A stretch of DNA of 14,235 nt from Bacteroidales bacterium UBA1797 (GCA_002319885.1 DCFT01000074.1:1-14235); one strand, 5' to 3'; shown: positions 7,251-14,202, counted from the stretch's first letter. The notes: generated from the letters alone by a model not told the origin. Made by a program: numbers and translations.

Positions 7251-7355
7251 TTAACCACAAAGCACACAAAGGAAATACACAAAGTGCACAAAGCTAAAAA
7301 CCTACATTTCGGTTCTTTGCGTCCTTTGTGCCTTCTTTGTGATCTTAGTGGTTAA
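7251..7355. repeat. Long imperfect inverted repeat of CACAAAG units, copy 2
   Basis: Left arm 7251-7302 and right arm 7311-7355 both begin with TTAACCAC when read inward from either end and end in AACC next to an eight-base loop. The left arm has four CACAAAG units; the right arm has two intact ones plus CTAAG and CGCAAAG variants. Its left end and the reverse complement of the right end of copy 1 (3145-3240) agree over 21 bases. It lies between the convergent exporter and PAS genes and may serve as a bidirectional transcript end. The rest of 7223-7374 shows nothing else. Confidence 0.85.
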
Positions 7356-7374
7356 AAGGAATTTAATGATTAAT

Positions 7375-7926
7375 CTACTTTCTAAAACCGGAAATATCAA
7401 CTACAGATAACAGGCAAGTCCTGTCATCACCTGTAACGACACCTTCCATATAAACCGTACATAATTGTTTTCCATCATAGCCAAGCTTCACTTCGCATGA
7501 TTCTTTGATATTCCCGGAATATATTTTACTGAAAAATTTGTCAAATACTGGTCGTGAACCTTCGGTTATGAAAAGCTTAAAGTTGCTGTTAACCAGACTA
7601 AACCGCTTATCATCCAGCATTTCAGCGCCTGTAAAGTTCAATTCACAAATATTCCCGTCGGGATCGAGTGTGAAATAGCCCATCGGTGCGAAATCGTACA
7701 ACATTGTATATTTTTTAAGAGCCAGTTCTGCTGTTTCATTTGCCTTGATAAGTTCTTCATTCTGCATCTCTAATTCTATCTGGTGAACCTGAAGTTCATG
7801 AAGCAGCTTAATAGCATCAGTTTCTATGCTGAGTTTTTCCAACCTTATTTGCTTCTTTTTCAGTAATTCTTCTGCATTGCGCCGCAGCATCTGATCATCA
7901 GTAAAATCTCTTTTTTCCTTATTCAT
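7375..7926 (-). CDS. Stand-alone PAS-domain protein without output domain
   Basis: A 183-aa soluble protein. Residues 10-75 form a charged helical, probably coiled-coil segment with ELQVHQIELEMQNEEL (44-59), typical of the linker before PAS domains in Bacteroidota sensor proteins. Residues about 72-180 form one PAS/PAC domain: YDFAPMGYFTLDPDGNI, then a C-terminal strand ending LLSVVDISGFRK. The protein stops exactly at the PAC end, where relatives usually continue into another PAS domain or a histidine kinase; the DNA after the TAG stop does not continue the frame. It starts 7 nt after the CheB-CheR-PAS gene and is surely co-transcribed with it. Either it works as a partner that binds the upstream protein through its coiled coil, or it is the remnant of a longer sensor kinase. 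The ligand is unknown. Confidence 0.85.
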   Translation of the reverse strand: MNKEKRDFTDDQMLRRNAEELLKKKQIRLEKLSIETDAIKLLHELQVHQIELEMQNEELIKANETAELALKKYTMLYDFAPMGYFTLDPDGNICELNFTGAEMLDDKRFSLVNSNFKLFITEGSRPVFDKFFSKIYSGNIKESCEVKLGYDGKQLCTVYMEGVVTGDDRTCLLSVVDISGFRK

Positions 7927-7933
7927 AGTGTTC

Positions 7934-10852
7934 TTATTTTTTTAATGATAATATAATTCCACTGGGTACCTTAAGATTATTAAGCAGTACTATTACAGAC
8001 CATTCCGCTTCAATAGTTTTATCACCTGAAGTTATTATCTGCATTTTGCATTTTGTATCATGCGATTCAGCCAAAATCCTTTTCATATCTTTTTCGGTAC
8101 CTTGCCTTAATGACTCAGGAATTAACGTATGAATATAATTCTTGTTTAGCAAATCCTGCTGCTTTTTTCCAAAATATTTTTCTGCCGCAGGGTTAAATTC
8201 CTGTATTTTCCAATCGACCGACAACTTAACAATGATATCCGAAGCTGAATAGAGCAGCAGCTTGTTCATCTGCTCTGTTTCATGCAGTTTTACTTCCACC
8301 TCTTTGAGATCTGAAATATTGAAAAAAGTTATCACAACACCATCTATTTTGTCGTCCAAAGTACGGTAAGGCATTATTCGGATAGAAAACCACCTGCCGT
8401 CATTTGTAGGAATCTGTTTCTTTATAAATATAAGCGACTTTAAAACTGCCTGGGCGTCATCCTGTAAATTAGGGTAGATAAGATCAGAAACCAGGTCGGT
8501 AAAAGGTCTGCCGATGTCACTTTTTATCAGTTTAAATATTTTGACAGCCTGTAATGTAAACTGTCTTATTTTCATTTCATTATCGAGAAACAGGGTAGCT
8601 ATATCTGTGCTGTTGAGAAGGTTTTTCATATCGCTACTCACCCTTGCAAAATCATCTACTTTCGATTGCAGTTCTGCATTAAGAGTCTGTAGTTCTTCAT
8701 TCAGGCTTTGCATCTCCTCTTTTGAGCTCATGAGCTCTTCATTGGTTGACTGCAGCTCTTCATTAGTAGACTGTAATTCCTCGTTTGTGAATTTCAATTC
8801 TTCCTGCGACGACTGCATCGCTTCAAGAGTGTCCTGTATCTTTTCACGTGCGTATTTTAATTCTTTCTCAAGCTCTATCTGCCTGACATTATCCTGTGAT
8901 TTTTTTTCTTTCCCTTGTTGCAGCTTCGAATCAGTAATATCCTGTATATCCTTAAAGATCACCATTAGATTGCCTTTGAGAAGTTCCGGCTTATCAATCC
9001 ATTGAATGCTGATGTTCAGAGTATGAGCGCTTCCATTTGTACCCACTTTTACATTATGTAATACCACAGTTTCTTTTTTTAATACCGCCTTTTTAAAGGC
9101 GATATGAAATTCACTGCGCAATCCTTCACGTAACATGGCAAAAATATTCATATTAGCTTTGCCTACTGCTGGTTCAAGATATTTTCCTGTATGTCCGCTG
9201 ATATATATTATATCTCCCTGCTCGTTTATGAGGACACCTGCCGGAGAATAACGCTGTAACAACAACTGTTCGGCCAGGGTCTGAATATTCTGTGATGGAC
9301 CTGCAGTTCTTTCATTTTCAGGCTTCATGGTTTTTGTCTTGGAAAATGTAGTCGGGAAATCAAATAAATCCGGAGCCAGAAGAGTAGCTGTGCGTTTAAA
9401 TATTTTTCCTTTCAGATCCAACGAAGTAAAGAGATGACTCTGAGTTCCAAGAGTCTCAGAACTGCCCAATACTATAACGCCTCCGGGGTTAAGACTATAA
9501 TAGAAAAGTCCGATCATCTTTTTTTGCAACTCGGGTTCCATATATATAAGCAAGTTACGGCATGAGAGTATATCTATCTTGGTAAAAGGAGGATGCATAA
9601 TAATATTGTGTTGTGCGAATACAACCTTTTCTCTTATTTCAGTGTTAATGAAATAGCCGCTGTCAGTTTTAAGAAAAAAGCGTTTCAGCCTTTCCGGTGA
9701 AACATTTTCTTCGATACTTGCAGGGAAAATACCTTTTCTTGCAATTTCAATCGCTTCATTATCAAGGTCTGTTGCAAAAATCTGTAAAGAAAATCCTCCA
9801 TGAGGATTGATTTTAGCCAGAGCTTCTTTAAATATAATGGCTAATGAGTAAGCCTCTTCTCCGGTTGAACATCCGGGTACCCATGCTCTCAGAATTGACC
9901 CTGGTTCAAGCTTTGTGATTATGTCAGGTAAAATTGTTTCTTTTAAATTTTCCCATACTGCCGCATCGCGGAAAAAATTAGTCACACCTATCAGTAATTC
10001 CTTGAAAAGGATATCAATTTCACTGGGATTTTCACTCAGAAAAAGGACATATGACGAAATCTTATCTATTTTATGTACTGCCATTCGACGTTCAATCCGA
10101 CGGTAAACAGTATTCTTTTTGTACAATGAAAAATCATTGCCTGTATAAGTCCGTATCAGAATAATTATCTTTTCGAGGGAACTCTTGTCTTTGATCTCAA
10201 TATCAGTTTTTGTTCGCAGTAACGGAATATGATTGATGAAATCTTTAAGCCTTGAAGAAAGTTCGGAGGGAGCAGCAATAATATCTATAGGGACTGAATT
10301 AATTGCATTTCGGGGCATGCTGTCGAATTTTGCGCTTTCCGGGTCCTGTACCATTGTGATCCCGTTTTTCTCTTTTATGGTCCGCAGACCTAAGGAACCG
10401 TCTGAACCCATACCCGAAAGAATGATGCCAACACTCAGGTTTTTTCTATCCTCAGCGAGCGAGTAAAGGAAATAATCAATCGGAAGACGTTGTCCTCTTT
10501 CCTGGATCAGCTTATGCAGATGGAGTATTCCTTTAAATATCGACATGGTTTTGTTTGGCGGAATAACATAGACGCAGTTTGGTTTTACCAACATCCTGTC
10601 CTTTACCTGGAAGACTTTCATCTTGGAAATCCTCTGAAGCAATTCAGGAAGCATTCCTTTATGGGTCGGATCGAGATGTTGCACAACAATGTAGGCCATC
10701 CCGCTGTTTTCAGGTACATTTGCCAGAAATTGTTCTAATGCCTCCAGTCCGCCTGCCGATGCACCAATTCCTACTATCGGAAACAAACTTATTTCAGAAT
10801 CAGAAGTCGATTCTTTTAACGATCCGGCCGATTTGATTTTAACGGTTTTCAC
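7934..10852 (-). CDS. CheB-CheR-PAS fusion protein (methylesterase/methyltransferase sensor)
   Basis: A 972-aa cytoplasmic fusion. Residues 20-210 are a CheB methylesterase/amidase domain with its triad S32 (GASAGG), H59 (VVQHLD) and D151 (GMGSDG); the phosphorylatable receiver that normally controls CheB is absent. Residues about 220-490 are a CheR methyltransferase with the S-adenosylmethionine motif GCSTGEEAYS (327-336), TDLD (361-364) and CRNLLIYM (431-438). PAS-like domains follow near 530-640, 740-850 and 860-970. A glutamate-rich coiled coil (about 641-735) between the first two carries the heptad-like STNEELQ repeat. Relatives often end in a histidine kinase; this one does not. Start is GTG at 10852, since an in-frame stop lies just upstream and no ATG fits. 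It lies between the exported-protein gene (41 nt upstream) and the PAS gene (7 nt downstream). With no receptor nearby its methylation target is unknown. Confidence 0.93.
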   Translation of the reverse strand: MKTVKIKSAGSLKESTSDSEISLFPIVGIGASAGGLEALEQFLANVPENSGMAYIVVQHLDPTHKGMLPELLQRISKMKVFQVKDRMLVKPNCVYVIPPNKTMSIFKGILHLHKLIQERGQRLPIDYFLYSLAEDRKNLSVGIILSGMGSDGSLGLRTIKEKNGITMVQDPESAKFDSMPRNAINSVPIDIIAAPSELSSRLKDFINHIPLLRTKTDIEIKDKSSLEKIIILIRTYTGNDFSLYKKNTVYRRIERRMAVHKIDKISSYVLFLSENPSEIDILFKELLIGVTNFFRDAAVWENLKETILPDIITKLEPGSILRAWVPGCSTGEEAYSLAIIFKEALAKINPHGGFSLQIFATDLDNEAIEIARKGIFPASIEENVSPERLKRFFLKTDSGYFINTEIREKVVFAQHNIIMHPPFTKIDILSCRNLLIYMEPELQKKMIGLFYYSLNPGGVIVLGSSETLGTQSHLFTSLDLKGKIFKRTATLLAPDLFDFPTTFSKTKTMKPENERTAGPSQNIQTLAEQLLLQRYSPAGVLINEQGDIIYISGHTGKYLEPAVGKANMNIFAMLREGLRSEFHIAFKKAVLKKETVVLHNVKVGTNGSAHTLNISIQWIDKPELLKGNLMVIFKDIQDITDSKLQQGKEKKSQDNVRQIELEKELKYAREKIQDTLEAMQSSQEELKFTNEELQSTNEELQSTNEELMSSKEEMQSLNEELQTLNAELQSKVDDFARVSSDMKNLLNSTDIATLFLDNEMKIRQFTLQAVKIFKLIKSDIGRPFTDLVSDLIYPNLQDDAQAVLKSLIFIKKQIPTNDGRWFSIRIMPYRTLDDKIDGVVITFFNISDLKEVEVKLHETEQMNKLLLYSASDIIVKLSVDWKIQEFNPAAEKYFGKKQQDLLNKNYIHTLIPESLRQGTEKDMKRILAESHDTKCKMQIITSGDKTIEAEWSVIVLLNNLKVPSGIILSLKK

Positions 10853-10893
10853 TAATCTTTCAATTTAATATTTTTCAACTCCTCCAAACGGTG

Positions 10894-11790
10894 TTAATCA
10901 TATTTTTTTATCTTTTTAAAATCATTCAGGTTAAAACCATCTGCATTCTCCTTAGTGATCTTCCTGAAGTTATAATAATATAGATTTCCTTCATTATCGA
11001 ATATCATTTCAAAACATTTTCCTGCCCCGGTATCAAGAGGCGGACCGACATGAAAATGGAATAATGTATTTACCGGATTATTAACTAGTTCTTCTTTGAT
11101 TTCCGTTGCCGATAACAGCTTGACCTGATTTGGGTACACTATTTTTATTTTCTCCGGAGTATTTACTGTAGAAGCCATTTTATCTATATTCAACAACAGA
11201 ACCCTGGCTTTAAAGCCTGTCTTGTTGTAGAATTTCAGACCATATAATGAAATAGGGAAACGATCTTTCTCAAGATTTGTTAAATGAATTTGCATGAATT
11301 TTACAATTGCAGGCACGACATACTCAAAGTCAGACCCCTTATCACCTGAATATGTAAGAGGTATACTACAAAAAACTGGCATCCTGGCAAAATTTCCTGA
11401 TGCATCACCGAGAACCAGGTTAACATAACTGTAACTTATTCCACCCTGATCCTTATCGGAAGCACCATCCTTAAGAACAATAAAAGAATACTTAGGATCA
11501 ATCATGCGTTTTTCAAATTCCTTATGATCAATAAACTCATAGCCGGTAGATTTCCAGTATTTCTGCACGGCGTCTTTAATAAAAGCATTATAAAAACTTA
11601 TCCCATCTTCAAAGACAACGCAGGTTCTGGAGTTTTTGAACATGCCTATTTGTTGTTTCGAAGCCAGAGGTGTATTACCCATCAACCCCACACTGAAAAT
11701 CCATAAAGAAATTACAAGTATGTATTTTTTTAATAATTCTCTTACAATCAATCCTTTTTCAGGATGGACAAAAAACATGTTAATCATCAT
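10894..11790 (-). CDS. Exported protein of unknown function
   Basis: A 298-aa protein I cannot assign to a characterised family, although it has the look of a conserved Bacteroidota hypothetical. A basic residue pair (K21 K22) and a hydrophobic stretch (about 23-37) followed by NTPLA suggest a signal peptide cut near residue 43, so the rest is probably periplasmic. The n-region is long, so translation may start at M5 rather than M1; there is no clear ribosome site at either. The mature part mixes alpha and beta segments, with aromatic-rich stretches such as KDAVQKYWKSTGYEFI, and a late segment FHFHVGPPLDTGAG before a single cysteine. I see no catalytic motif. It is the first gene of a probable unit with the CheB-CheR-PAS and PAS genes, and a 21-bp tandem repeat lies in its upstream region. 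It could be a periplasmic partner of the sensor; that is inference. Confidence 0.8.
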   Translation of the reverse strand: MMINMFFVHPEKGLIVRELLKKYILVISLWIFSVGLMGNTPLASKQQIGMFKNSRTCVVFEDGISFYNAFIKDAVQKYWKSTGYEFIDHKEFEKRMIDPKYSFIVLKDGASDKDQGGISYSYVNLVLGDASGNFARMPVFCSIPLTYSGDKGSDFEYVVPAIVKFMQIHLTNLEKDRFPISLYGLKFYNKTGFKARVLLLNIDKMASTVNTPEKIKIVYPNQVKLLSATEIKEELVNNPVNTLFHFHVGPPLDTGAGKCFEMIFDNEGNLYYYNFRKITKENADGFNLNDFKKIKKYD

Positions 11791-11832
11791 TTTGTTTTGT
11801 GGTTAGGATGTCATAAAATTCACGGTTTTCAA

Positions 11833-11874
11833 ATTGAAAAATGTTACATAATTATTGAAAAATGTTACAAAATT
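11833..11874. repeat. Two tandem 21-bp repeats upstream of the exported-protein gene
   Basis: Two head-to-tail copies, 11833-11853 and 11854-11874, differ at one of 21 positions (T/A at the 17th base). Each contains the core AAAAATGTTACA. The 21-bp period is two helical turns, so both copies face the same side of the DNA. They lie 43-84 nt upstream of the start at 11790 and overlap a weak -7-like element (TCAATTTG, minus strand, 11837-11830). This is the layout of tandem activator or repressor sites. The rest of 11791-11911 shows no other feature. Confidence 0.7.
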
Positions 11875-11911
11875 CACAGGTGAAATAAAACACTAAAAAT
11901 CAGATAGATGT

Positions 11912-12820
11912 TTAAATATAATGCGGTAATGTGAATGAAAATCTGCTTCCTTTTCCTGCTTCACTTTGTAAGCTGATGTTTCCTCCGTGAGGTTCAACAA
12001 ATTCCTTGCAAAGCATAAGACCTAATCCGGTACCTTTTTCATCATTTGTCCCGGAAGTTGAATGAAAAGCTTCTATCTTAAAGAGTTTATTCTTATTCTC
12101 AGCTGAAATTCCTATTCCATTGTCGGTTACAGAAATTTCGACGAATTTCTTGTCTTCAAGCGCTGTAACCTGGATTCTGCCAAAACTGTTTGTATATTTT
12201 ATGGCATTACTTATCAGATTCCTTAGTATGGTTTTAACCATCTGGAGATCTGCAGTTACATTCAAGCCTTGTTCAACAGAATGGCTAATTGCGATTTGTT
12301 TTTGATTAGCCAAAGTTTTAAGATTTTCAATTTGCTCCTGTAACAATTCGTACAAATTAATTTTAACCGGCTTAAAGGTTTTCTCTACATTTTGAGAAAC
12401 TGCCCATTCCAAAAGATTATCAAGAAGGACCAGAGTGTTATTTGCTGAATTGTAAACAATATTTACATATTCTTCAATTTCATCTTTATTAAGTTCTTTC
12501 AAACTTAGTTTTAACAGTTCTAGAATACCTATGATTGCACTGAAAGGGCTTCTCAGATCGTGAGCAATAATTGTAAGAAATTTCCCGTTTGTTGAGACAA
12601 TTTCTACAAGCTTGCTTGTGCGTTGTTCAACAAGTAATTCCAGACTGGCATTTAGTTCTCCCGATTTCTGTAACCTTAATCTTAGATCTTTTTCAGAATT
12701 TGCAGTGGTACCCGTACCAATGTCTGACTGATCGGGGTTTTTCGGATTTTCAGGTTTTACATAAGATGTTTTTTTGGGGGACCCCAATATATACGGGTGT
12801 TCGGGATGCTTTATATTCAT
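11912..12820 (-). CDS. Soluble histidine kinase
   Basis: A 302-aa sensor kinase. The N-terminal 45 residues are polar and proline-rich with no membrane segment or recognisable sensor domain. A coiled coil (about 45-78) leads to the HisKA dimerisation domain with the phospho-acceptor H87 in IIAHDLRSP. The HATPase domain has the N-box with N201 and N205 (RNLISNAIKYT), G1 box DNGIG (233-237) and G2 box GTGLGL (263-268), so all catalytic parts are present. It begins 18 nt after the HMA-AraC gene and is probably co-transcribed. No response regulator lies in the window. Lacking an input domain, it probably receives its signal through a partner, possibly one of the PAS proteins nearby; that is inference. 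A run of seven A follows a small G/C hairpin at codons 13-18 but the frame is intact. Confidence 0.93.
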   Translation of the reverse strand: MNIKHPEHPYILGSPKKTSYVKPENPKNPDQSDIGTGTTANSEKDLRLRLQKSGELNASLELLVEQRTSKLVEIVSTNGKFLTIIAHDLRSPFSAIIGILELLKLSLKELNKDEIEEYVNIVYNSANNTLVLLDNLLEWAVSQNVEKTFKPVKINLYELLQEQIENLKTLANQKQIAISHSVEQGLNVTADLQMVKTILRNLISNAIKYTNSFGRIQVTALEDKKFVEISVTDNGIGISAENKNKLFKIEAFHSTSGTNDEKGTGLGLMLCKEFVEPHGGNISLQSEAGKGSRFSFTLPHYI

Positions 12821-12822
12821 TG

Positions 12823-12839
12823 AAGTAAGTTCTTTACTT
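12823..12839. promoter_or_regulatory. Small inverted repeat between the AraC and kinase genes
   Basis: AAGTAA (12823-12828) and TTACTT (12834-12839) are perfect 6-bp arms around GTTCT, filling the 18-nt gap between the AraC-type gene stop and the kinase start. In the mRNA it would be a weak hairpin directly before the kinase ATG that could tune its translation. Chance occurrence is possible. Confidence 0.3.
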
Positions 12840-13402
12840 TATAAACTGATCGCCTGATTTTTATAGCTGATGTGCCGAAGTTGACGGAAATGCGATGGAG
12901 TAAGACCTGTAATACTTTTAAACTCTCCGGATAAATGTGCCACATTACTATAGTGCATTTTAACAGCAATTTCAGTAATGTCCAGATTGTTATTTCCCAA
13001 TAATTCCTTTACCAGGTCAACCTTTTGTTTTATAATATATTTTTCAATTGTAATACCTTCGATCTCTGAAAACAGGATGTTAAGTGGAATAAAATTGTCA
13101 TTAACTTCCAGACTTAAAAAATCCATATAGCTGGTTTTCAGATTTTCATCCGAATACATCACAAGATCAAAAATAGCCCTCTTTAGATTCTCGATGAGGC
13201 TATTCTTCGTAGAGTTTATTAATTCAAACCCATGTGCTAATAATGCCGAGTATAGTATCTTTTGTTGTATTGATGTCAGTTTTTTCTTAATAGTCACTTC
13301 TCCCAGTTCAACTGACGCATATGCTAAATTTAATTTGTCAAGTTCTGTTTTAACCGTGGTCTTGCAACGATTACAAACCATATTTTTTATATAGAGCTTC
13401 AT
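12839..13402 (-). CDS. AraC-family regulator with HMA-like CxxC N-terminus
   Basis: A 187-aa protein counted from the ATG at 13402. An upstream ATG at 13462 would add 20 residues but lies at or before the likely transcription start, and the protein's first strand (MKLYIKNMVCNRC) begins naturally at 13402. Residues 1-65 resemble a heavy-metal-associated ferredoxin fold with C10 and C13 (MVCNRC), the position of the metal ligands in HMA domains. Residues about 90-187 are a complete AraC-type DNA-binding domain with two HTH motifs: the first includes FIPLNILFSEIEGITIEKYI, the second DITEIAVKMHYSNVAHLSGEF, ending with the conserved TGLTPSHFR. It is therefore a one-component regulator whose N-terminus may sense metal or thiol state; that function is inferred. 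It is followed by a histidine kinase 18 nt downstream. No metal-transport gene is adjacent. Confidence 0.88.
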   Translation of the reverse strand: MKLYIKNMVCNRCKTTVKTELDKLNLAYASVELGEVTIKKKLTSIQQKILYSALLAHGFELINSTKNSLIENLKRAIFDLVMYSDENLKTSYMDFLSLEVNDNFIPLNILFSEIEGITIEKYIIKQKVDLVKELLGNNNLDITEIAVKMHYSNVAHLSGEFKSITGLTPSHFRQLRHISYKNQAISL

Positions 13403-13468
13403 TTTCTTAACTAAACTGAATGAATTTCGTTCTATCACAGATAATGATATTATTAAACTCACTCAGGG

Positions 13469-13476
13469 CAAAGGTA
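13469..13476 (-). promoter_or_regulatory. -7 element upstream of the HMA-AraC/kinase operon
   Basis: The minus strand reads TACCTTTG from 13476 to 13469, an exact TAnnTTTG match. Initiation near 13461 gives a leader of about 60 nt before the ATG at 13402 and supports that start over the one at 13462. No TTTG lies 20 nt upstream; the -33 position instead overlaps TAATTATGTAAC (13509-13498), so the promoter may need an activator. Confidence 0.5.
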
Positions 13477-13563
13477 TCCAGTTGACCGGACTTCACCGTT
13501 ACATAATTACGAGTCAAGTTTATATGATTCACACATTTTATATATTATAGTATAAATGCCAGG

Positions 13564-13650
13564 AAAAATTGCAAATTTTTACAATGAATAAATCAGGAAT
13601 TGTTTTAAAAACAATACTTATCATTTTAATTGAAGACCGAAACCTGATTT
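13564..13650. other. Cluster of inverted repeats in the intergenic region
   Basis: The gene-free stretch 13403-13789 contains several palindromes besides the promoter and terminator. AAAAATT (13564-13570) and AATTTTT (13574-13580) surround GCA. ATTGTTTT (13599-13606) and AAAACAAT (13608-13615) form a tight 8-bp hairpin. AAATCAGG (13590-13597) matches CCTGATTT (13643-13650) across 45 nt, enclosing that hairpin. All lie upstream of the HMA-AraC promoter and downstream of the lipoprotein terminator. They could be operators or part of a small RNA, but I see no clear promoter for such an RNA. Confidence 0.35.
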
Positions 13651-13686
13651 AAGAGAAAAGCCAGAGACCTGGATGGTGTCTGGCTT
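13650..13686 (-). terminator. Rho-independent terminator of the WxxGxW lipoprotein gene
   Basis: Arms 13658-13669 and 13675-13686 pair at 11 of 12 positions (AAGCCAGA with TCTGGCTT, then one G-G mismatch, then ACC with GGT) around the loop TGGAT. On the minus strand the stem is followed by TTTTCTCTT, a U-rich tail, so it acts on transcripts from the lipoprotein gene, whose stop is about 100 nt upstream. Confidence 0.75.
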
Positions 13687-13789
13687 CATTCAATATACTT
13701 AAGACCTTCGTACGGGAACAACAATTAAGTTAAAACAGATTCTATTTGTTGCTGATAGATGTATGAATGTTGAAAACTCAATTCATTTA

Positions 13790-14137
13790 TTATTTGTTAT
13801 TACCACGACCGTTATTTTTCCGTTGATTATTATTCTGCTTGCTGTCTTTCTGCCAGTGACCTTTTGTCCATGATTTTCCGCGAGGGCTTGTTGTCCATCG
13901 GCCTTCAATATATGATTGTCCCTGTCTTGGCCTATCCCAGTAACCTGCCTTTTGAACATATACATGAGTCTGGTTGTTCCAGCCCCAATCACCAGAAATC
14001 CAGATCTGGTTATCGTACTGTCGTTGAGGTCTTGCATAGTCCATATACATCGGTTCAGATGCTACATAGCCACCCATACACGAGGTAAATACTATTCCTA
14101 TACCTGTGAGTAAAACGAGGTAACTGAATATTTTCAT
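13790..14137 (-). CDS. Small lipoprotein with four WxxGxW repeats
   Basis: A 115-aa protein from the ATG at 14137; an ATG at 14176 would add 13 polar residues before a complete signal peptide, so the inner start, preceded by GTAGG, is preferred. Residues 1-19 form a lipoprotein signal with lipobox FTSC and lipidated C20. The mature part has four tandem motifs of W/Y-x-x-G-x-W type: WISGDW (46-51), QKAGYW (62-67), YIEGRW (76-81) and WTKGHW (90-95), spaced 16, 14 and 14 residues, matching the WxxGxW repeat family. The tail is rich in Asn, Gln, Lys and Arg. Such proteins are secreted or outer-membrane-attached and of unknown function, perhaps glycan or envelope binding. It stands alone with its own terminator. 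Confidence 0.88.
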   Translation of the reverse strand: MKIFSYLVLLTGIGIVFTSCMGGYVASEPMYMDYARPQRQYDNQIWISGDWGWNNQTHVYVQKAGYWDRPRQGQSYIEGRWTTSPRGKSWTKGHWQKDSKQNNNQRKNNGRGNNK

Positions 14138-14202
14138 GTATCTGCCTACTTTTGCAGAAATACTTGTCTGCGCCATTTTATTGAATGGATTCCGGCTTAT
14201 AG

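Noticed and set aside
8514..9005. A 163-residue open frame on the plus strand, rich in Ser and Cys
   Set aside because: It is antisense to the glutamate-rich coiled coil of the CheB-CheR-PAS protein. The repeated STNEELQ codons keep the opposite frame open and give its low-complexity content.
11791..11806. TTTTGTGGTTA resembling one end of the CACAAAG palindromes
   Set aside because: Only about ten bases match and there is no second arm, so chance is sufficient.
12762..12787. GGGG/CCCC mini-hairpin next to a seven-A run in the kinase gene, considered as a programmed frameshift site
   Set aside because: The kinase frame runs intact from the ATG through all catalytic boxes, and I see no meaningful product in the alternative frames.
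13403..13462. Upstream ATG at 13462 as the start of the HMA-AraC protein
   Set aside because: The likely transcription start lies at about 13461, and the extra 20 residues precede a naturally starting first beta strand, so 13402 is preferred.
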